A DNA stretch of 64,000 nt from Epiperipatus broadwayi (lineage: Eukaryota > Onychophora > Udeonychophora > Euonychophora > Peripatidae): NCBI GenBank assembly GCA_028023455.1, contig JAQFVV010012396.1, forward strand, positions 6,304,085 through 6,368,084. The letters run 5' to 3'. Each line of letters begins with the position of its first letter. The stretch's first letter is position 1. Made by a program: the position numbers and the translations under genes. The notes beneath the pieces were generated by a model that ran no database searches, was not told the DNA's origin, and worked only from the letters and a program-made list of their open reading frames with translations. Below, in pieces: positions 57,690 through 64,000 of the stretch.

Positions 57690-60605
57690 CCTCTTCTCTT
57701 TTACAACTTTCTGGCCAGACTTTTATTCAAAAACATACTGACAATGACTTACAATATACTTTTATCGATAGATTACAGAGGACAAAAGTAACTTTAATAA
57801 TGATGACTATAGTATCAAAAGTACTAGTGTTTTCTATCCAGCATTTGTTATATTTGAGATATTATTTTTATAAAATAAAACAAATCTTATATATTAATTT
57901 TTTTTCTTAGATAAAAATATGATTTTCAGAAATAGTTATCATAGCTTTAATTATTGAAATGTATTTATTGTTAGTGATGTATTATTATAAAGCAAATAAA
58001 TATTTTTGTTTAATGTATGTTTTATATTTGTTTAAATATTCATATACACATTCTACTTTACAACCATATTTTTCTTTAATAGTTAGAATAAAAATAGTAA
58101 TTTAAATTAATTACTCAATTTAGGATGGAGTCCAATAAATGGAGAGTAAATGGAGATAGACAAATCATAGACTTACATACATTTATCCTCCTTTATGAAG
58201 TCTGCATATTATTAGTCATGTTTTTATTTATAATAAATGAATTGACATTTAGCTGACTTTGAGTCATTATTTTCAAATTTGCTATACATTTGCTTTAGTT
58301 AATAATGGATAGATAATTACATTGACTATGAGTGAGGTATTTGAAAAAAGTTCCAATTTTATTTGAAAATTTCTTAATTACTAAAAAGTATTCATGTTTC
58401 ACTTCAGATTTGAATCCAAAATCTTTGTTTTACTCCATATTTGAATTCAAAATCCTAGGCATAGTAAACCCAATGCATGATTCATTAGAACATGAAACTC
58501 ATAATAGTATTTCATGAAAGGGTATGTTTTGAATTTGTTCAAAGGCAAAAAGAAATTGCACAATAGAGACAAAATGCTTATCTTTAAATAAATAAAACTG
58601 ACTTTCTGGAATAGAGTTGACAATGAAAATATAAAATTAAAAATCGAAATTTATTGAAGAAGCATTAATTTTTTTTTTTAAATATAGAATCAAAAAATGT
58701 AGAGTTTTCATTTATTATTCATAAGAATTGCAAAATAAATTTATGAAATCAAATAATACTTTTATGAAAATCCTGAATATAACATATGTATTTGAAAATA
58801 AATATTCTGTCTTAAATATGTACATAAAATAGACAGTTGATCAGTAATAGCTGCAGTAAGATCTCAACTTGTTTGGTTTCATTTTTGTGGTTTGTATTGA
58901 TCTGAGTTATGGTCTATTTAAAATCTTATTGGCAGATGAAAATTATTTTCCATCTGCTTGACTTGGAACATTGCAAACAAGACAGTGTTGTTGGAAAATT
59001 CAAACATTAGGTTGTTCTGATATTTATTATATTTAATTCCAGCACAATAGTGTGCATATTTAAATAATGAGTTAAGGAGGTATTTGAAATTATTAAAATA
59101 ATCAACTTTCATGCTGTTTTTGCACTTTGACCTATTTGACTTCACTCCTGCAGTTTACATAGCTCTGAACTAATATTTAAAATCTTGGTAGCAATTGTTA
59201 ATTAGTTTCTATTTTTCAGTTACTTGATTTGGAACTTTGTAATGCAGATAGTTCTTGCTAGAAAATTGTAATAATATTTGCTATATTTATTTCCAGCATA
59301 GTTTTATATATACCTAATGTATTATAAAGAAATATGAATATATTTATTTACCCATGCGTGTAAATAAGTAGAAACATCACTTTAGTCCAGTGTGGGAATG
59401 ATGGACTTGAGAAAGGTTCATATCACTTCCCAAGTCATAAAATTAAATGAAATCTCAGTTTGGTCAATTAAAAAAATTTGCTTTCCTTTCTGAGCCATTT
59501 TTATGCTCAAACATCATTTAACTTGTGTATTTCTACCATATGGTATAAATAAATAAGATTTTTTTAAAAAAATACGATATTTCTCTGCTAAAAATGATTG
59601 GAGCAAATTATGCTAAGTAATGCAAATGCTAAGCTACGATCACTGTTAAATATTTTTTTTATATACAAAAATTTACTTCACTAAAAAATTCATATATATT
59701 TTCCCATTCAGTTGTTTTTTTAAATATAAAAAAAACTGTCAACATAAATAAATTTGATACGTTGCCAGAATACTTACTAATTGATCGTTTAATAGTTAAT
59801 TAGAAATTATATTGCACATTTTTATGTCAAAAATTGACAGAAGCAAGAAAAAAGGATTAAAAAATGACAAAATACAATAAGTCACCTTTAAATTGAACAA
59901 AGTCTCTTCATCAGTAAATCTTTATTTAAAGTTGTGAAAAGGAATAAACCTTTAAATTACTCATTTAGTTATGATTTCCTGACCTTGAACTAAGGCTGAC
60001 TCTTTAAAGAGGAAGTAAAGTTACTAATACTATTTTAATTGTTGGAAGTACATGTAAAAGTTAATCTTCACACACTATTTGAATTTATTTTAGTAATTTA
60101 TACAATATACTATATTTCTGGAGAAAACAAATGTAACTGTAAAAGAAAAAAAAGAATGAAAAATCTTGACTTTAGCCTTCATAACATCTTCCCCCTCTTC
60201 GCAGTAAAGCTTGCGTCACGTTATATTTTAGGGTTTATAATCAATATATTGTCATTCTGTTGACCTATTAAGATTAACAGGTAACCTTTAACTTTTAATT
60301 ATAATAGCCAGATATCCATTTGTTGACCAATTATTGGAAGGCCAGCTATGTTAGTTATGAACTGCCTATTTGAAAGAAAAATATTTAATGTATTATAATC
60401 TGAAAAAATTGCAAAGACTCAAACTCTAAATACTAAGTTTTATGTTGAAAGCAAGTTTTGTAATTCTAAAGATTATCTCAGTAAAAAAATATTATAAATA
60501 ATTAATACATATTAAGAATATGTTGAAACAGGATTATACTTCTCTTACTGGATTCAATATATTATAATGTTAAAGATCACACTCCCATACTAATCTTAAC
60601 AAATC
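57690..60605. other. Intergenic, nothing recognised
   Basis: AT-rich DNA with short frames of no recognisable product (58,332-58,517; 58,918-59,145; 60,039-60,263). A weak repeat (ATGGACTTGAGAAAGGTT at about 59,401) also occurs near 43,340. No RNA gene seen. Confidence 0.5.
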
Positions 60606-60611
60606 TTGTTT

Positions 60612-60731
60612 GTAATAGTAATATTAGCGATTAAGCCAATGCACATGCGCTTTAAAGATAAATTACAAATGAATAATCATTTATAATTTAAGCACATGTG
60701 TATTTGACTTAATCACTAATATTACTATTAC
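60612..60731. repeat. Palindromic MITE, 120 bp
   Basis: Left arm GTAATAGTAATATTAGCGAT, TAAGCCAATGCACATGCGCT; the right arm is its near-complement ending TTAATCACTAATATTACTATTAC. Arms of about 55 bases meet at a short centre (AATGAATAATCATT). The small size and near-complete palindrome are typical of MITEs; the target duplication is unclear. Confidence 0.8.
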
Positions 60732-60873
60732 ATAAAAAACATAGCGCTATATAAAAATAATATCTCATTATAAATCTTGTTTATATTTCTGAATTTTTAT
60801 ATATATATAAATCTAACATTTCAGTATTTACCTAAGGGTGTGTGATGATGGTATATTAGATGTGATTATATGT

Positions 60874-61160
60874 AGAACTATTTCCATCATCTATCAGCAA
60901 ATGTTGAATGTATAGAAAATTTTAAACTTTATTTAAAGCTTTCAAATACAAACAACTTGTTAGTAATGACACAAATAGACAATGCAGTTTAGTAATTACC
61001 CAATGTTTTGAATAGTATCATTCTTCACTCTTCTTCAGGTGATGCTGGCTTGACCAGGGACAGAATTTGCATAGGAGTCGAACTTGCATCTTTAGATTCT
61101 CGAATAATGAATTTAAGGCTAATGCTCTAACCAACTGACTATCCTGTCATATATTTATTT
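60874..61160 (-). repeat. Left inverted terminal repeat of the Penelope-like element
   Basis: This is the reverse complement of 63,480-63,769 over about 285 bases (inner edge ATCCTGTCATA-ATTTAT, outer edge AACTATTTCCATCATC). On the minus strand it begins with a tRNA-like head (AGTTGGTTAGAGCATTAGCC, then a diverged B box GTTCGACTCC) and runs through CTGAAGAAGAGTGAAGAATG. By eye the arms agree at roughly four bases in five. Confidence 0.8.
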
Positions 61161-61257
61161 AAGAGTGTAGTTCAAATGTTCTTGAGTCCATTTTTTTTTT
61201 CAAGAGCAAGATTAATTAGTGGATAGAGTAAAAAATAATTTAACTTTCTTATGAAAA

Positions 61258-63430
61258 TTGGAAGGGATTATTACTAAGGATTTCCAAAAAAAATCTCCTA
61301 TTTCTTTCAAGAGAACAGAGAAAATTATTCAGAGAACAAATGAGGTCTTATTGACAGAAAGAATAAATGTTCAACAGTTTTCCAAGTATCAAACTTTGTG
61401 TTACATTAGAAATGTGAAATTTTTTCTCAAAAATAAATGTGGAGATGAAGATTTCTCAATAATTTGTCAAGCAGTAAAAATATTTTGTAATTACATGGAA
61501 GGCTAAAAGAACATCAGAAGAAGCTTACAAATCTACATGGGCAAGTCAAAAGTCATAATGCAACCAGTCTATTAGCTTCATCAATGAAAAATTTTAGTTC
61601 TAAATACCTTACTGATGCTGAATTATCTGTTCTTGGAAAAGGTTTGAACTTTGCCATTTCACCAATTACTGTCCTATTATTGGATACAATGGCAGCCACT
61701 AAGAAAGTTATCCAAAAATTGCCTCTGGAAGAAGTAGCAGAGTTACCCTGGAGAGTTAAAAAGACATTTGAGAAACATCAAGTGCGGACAAAACATTTAA
61801 TGTGATGCAAGGAAATATCTCAAACAGGATACATCTATAATCATTCTTCCTGCTGACAATGGTAACATTACAGTTATAATGAATAAAAGTGATTATGATA
61901 ACAAAATACAAGGACTTCTCACAGCAGGCCAATACAAAAAAATAGCAAAAAATCCAATTCCAAATACAAAGATAAAATTACAAGCATTATTCTAGAAGCA
62001 TAACAGGTATTTGGTGATTAAAAAAAATTACCTTCATATTTCTGCAAGATTCCTCACCTGTATGGATTATCTAAAATCCATAAAGATAATGTTTCATTAA
62101 GGGCTATTGTTAGTTTTAGAAATTCACCATGTCAAAATATATTGAGATTTCTTCTTGTAGTTTTTAGTCCATTGGCATACAGGACACAATTCTTCATTAG
62201 GGATTCTAAGCACTTTGTAAAATTAGTCAGGGACATGAAAATGGAAAGAATTGACATAATGATAAGCTTTGATATGGAAAGTCCATTTATAAATGTACCA
62301 TATGTTAAAGCATTGTCTACTGTAAGGAAAAGGTTATATGATGATAATAGTCTACAAACTAGAACAATTCTACCTATTGATAGTATAATGGAATTATTAA
62401 CATTCTGCATAGCAACAATGTACTTTCAATATAACTCAGAATTCTTCCAACAAAATCAAAGGATAGCCATGAGATAATCACTATCACCATTGCTGACCAA
62501 CATTTACATGGAAGAACTTGAAACCACAGCCATAAATACTACTCCATGCCCACCAAAAGTGTGGTTTTGCTATGCTAGTGATACATTTGTGGTATGGCCA
62601 TATGGTGAGGTGCAATTACAGTCCTTTTATGATGCATATCAAAAACATCTTCAATTAAATTCATAATGGAATGGGAATAGAATAAAAATTGACATTCTTA
62701 GATTTTTGTGGCAAGTCTCCCTCAGGGCAATGTAAAAGCAACAGTGGATATGAAACCAATATATACTGGCAAGTACCTCCAATCATATCAAAAGCACTAA
62801 ACATGGAATTATTCTATCACTATGGAACAAAGCAAAGGAAGTTTGTTTGGAAACCTGTGATTTGGAAAATTTAAAAGATTCACATAGAATATACTCTCAT
62901 GAAGAATGGTTATCTATCAGTCATCATCAAAAAAACCTTTAATAGACAATGAAAAGAGACATCAAAAGAAAAAATAATTGGTACTATAGTGTATCCATAC
63001 ATACCAAAAATGGCAGACAAATTAAAGAAAATCTGCATTCAATATAACATTAGAACAGCTTTCCAATGCTATTCCATACTTGGATGAATTCTTACTTTTA
63101 TCAAACCTAAATTGAAAATGCTGAAGAACAAAACTGCATCTATGAAATAGCATGTGAATGTGGAAAGAAATATATTGGTAAGACCTTTTGCCCTATTGAA
63201 CAGTGATTGAAAAACACAAACTAGTGGTTAAAAGATAAAAAAAAGATATGTCTACAGTAGCAGACCATATATCTTCTAATGGCCATCTGCTTAATTGGGA
63301 AAATACAAAAATATTGAATTGAAAGGAAAAGATGCAAAGAAAAAAATTCAAAAAAGCTGCTCATATGACAGTGGCAAATAATCCTATAACTCAACCCATT
63401 GTGGCAATACACAATGTATGGAAGTCTAAT
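61258..63430 (+). pseudogene. Penelope-like retroelement (RT plus GIY-YIG remnant)
   Basis: Plus-strand pieces follow the Penelope order. The N-terminal region is 61,258-61,506 and 61,584-61,805 (SSKYLTDAELSVLGKGLNFA, IQKLPLEEVAELPWRVKK). RT blocks follow: IILPADNGNITVIMNKSDYD, PHLYGLSKIHKD, MISFDMESPFINVP, and an AMR-stop-SLSPLLTNIYMEEL block where AMGSPLSP is normal. The YxDD box is YASD (62,571-62,582), so a catalytic aspartate is lost. FLDF and a basic tail come next, then a GIY-YIG-type endonuclease remnant, YEIACECGKKYIGKTFCPIE (63,141-63,200) with ADHISSNGHLLNWENT downstream. Penelope-like elements encode this RT plus GIY-YIG pair. At least five stops or frameshifts make this copy dead. 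It lies between inverted 290-bp repeats. Confidence 0.9.
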
Positions 63431-63479
63431 TAACCTTGTTCTTAAAAAAATTGAAGGACTTAGGAGGATTTGAACCCTC

Positions 63480-63769
63480 ATATATAAATGTATGACAGGA
63501 TGCTCAGTTGGTTAGAGTGTTTGCCTTAAATTTGATATTCAAGAATCTAAGTGTGAGTTTGACTCTTATTGAATACGGTCACTAGTCAATCCAGCAACAT
63601 CTGAAGAAGAGTGGAGAGTAATACTACTCAAAACATTGTGTAATTACTAACATGTATTGTCTATTTGAGTGTTATTATTGACAAGTTGTTTGTATGTGAA
63701 AGATTTAAATAATGTTTAAAATTTTTTATAAAATCAACATTTACTGATGGATGATGGAAATAGTTTCAG
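63480..63769 (+). repeat. Right inverted terminal repeat with tRNA-like head
   Basis: The partner of 60,874-61,160, in the orientation of the solo copy at 20.05 kb. It starts TATGACAGGATGCTCAGTTG and GTTAGAGTG (A-box-like), has a decayed B box (GAGTTTGACTC), then ACATCTGAAGAAGAGTGGAG, CTCAAAACATTGTG and ends near GATGGATGATGGAAATAGTT. It begins about 50 bases after the Penelope-like coding remnant. Confidence 0.8.
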
Positions 63770-64000
63770 TTATTTCTTTTATATAATCATTTTCAAAGTA
63801 TATCATCTTAAAAGCACTACAACCATTTTGATATAAAAATAGAACATTAATAAGAAATATAATATGGATATTAAATTACGATCAGCAAACTAAAAAAAAC
63901 TTCATTTAGATAATTTAATTAATCATGACAATTGTAATGATCATATAAATAGATTAAACAGAATTTATGAAATGATATATAGGCTTGTAAAAAAAAAAAA
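63770..64000. other. Terminal flank, nothing recognised
   Basis: AT-rich DNA ending in an A run at the window edge. Confidence 0.5.

Noticed and set aside
60718-60726. TAATATTAC, the nonanucleotide at rolling-circle origins of CRESS-DNA viruses
   Set aside because: It sits in the stem, not the loop, of the palindromic MITE, and no Rep-like protein is near; in AT-rich DNA this is chance.
61258-63430. Active Penelope-like element
   Set aside because: Multiple stops and frameshifts, a stop in the conserved SP block, and YASD in place of the catalytic YxDD.
63741-63768. Hammerhead core in the Penelope-like inverted repeats (CTGATGG...GGAAA)
   Set aside because: The required A after CTGATG is absent in both arms and no stem II forms; the solo copy lacks it altogether.

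Overview
The window is about three quarters A+T. Its one convincing host gene has a eukaryotic layout: an acceptor-type splice signal just before the start codon and AATAAA signals after the stop. Nearly everything else recognisable is animal-type mobile DNA: non-LTR retrotransposons of two lineages, a Penelope-like element, hAT and Merlin-like DNA transposons, an LTR-retrotransposon remnant, tRNA-derived SINEs and large families of foldback elements. No operons, Shine-Dalgarno-led genes, rRNA or CRISPR were seen. An invertebrate animal nuclear genome fits best. Very AT-rich chelicerates and molluscs carry this mix of element families, but the sequence does not fix the phylum.

Layout. 1-4.6 kb: CpG-containing upstream DNA and a single-exon gene for a 744-residue protein with a C-terminal VPS9 (Rab5-family GEF) domain. 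5-15 kb: intergenic DNA with two foldback families (called FB-1 and FB-H here) and a tRNA-Gly-derived SINE. 16-17 kb: decayed non-LTR retrotransposon (LINE-X, minus strand). 18-23 kb: nested repeats, including a tRNA-headed repeat that matches the ends of the Penelope-like element at 61-64 kb, a non-autonomous hAT with perfect 8-bp target duplications, and two inverted repeats. 26-28.9 kb: nearly full-length but broken RTE-type retrotransposon (minus); further RTE pieces lie at 30.6, 32.7 and 36.7-38.1 kb. 33.1-35.8 kb: an hAT transposon defined end to end. 36-41 kb: FB-1 and FB-2 foldbacks, one splitting an RTE copy, and a recent SINE with a 17-bp target duplication.

45.9-56.8 kb holds two collinear copies of a multi-part block (block A, then a LINE-X fragment, then block B). 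One copy was later hit by a Merlin-like element whose empty target site survives in the other copy. Between them are an 87-bp and a roughly 400-bp tandem array and an LTR-retrotransposon remnant (integrase tail and gag zinc-knuckle region). 56.9-57.7 kb is FB-H, one copy of which has a hammerhead-ribozyme-like core. 60.9-63.8 kb is a Penelope-like element with a GIY-YIG remnant between inverted copies of a tRNA-headed repeat of about 290 bp.

No genes work together here as a pathway. Apart from the VPS9 gene, the coding regions are dead element proteins with stops and frameshifts. The less ordinary signals are the possible ribozyme in FB-H, the tRNA-like inverted ends of the Penelope-like element, the Merlin-like insertion with its empty site, and the collinear duplication. 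Alignments were made by eye, so element edges and similarity levels are approximate unless bases are quoted.
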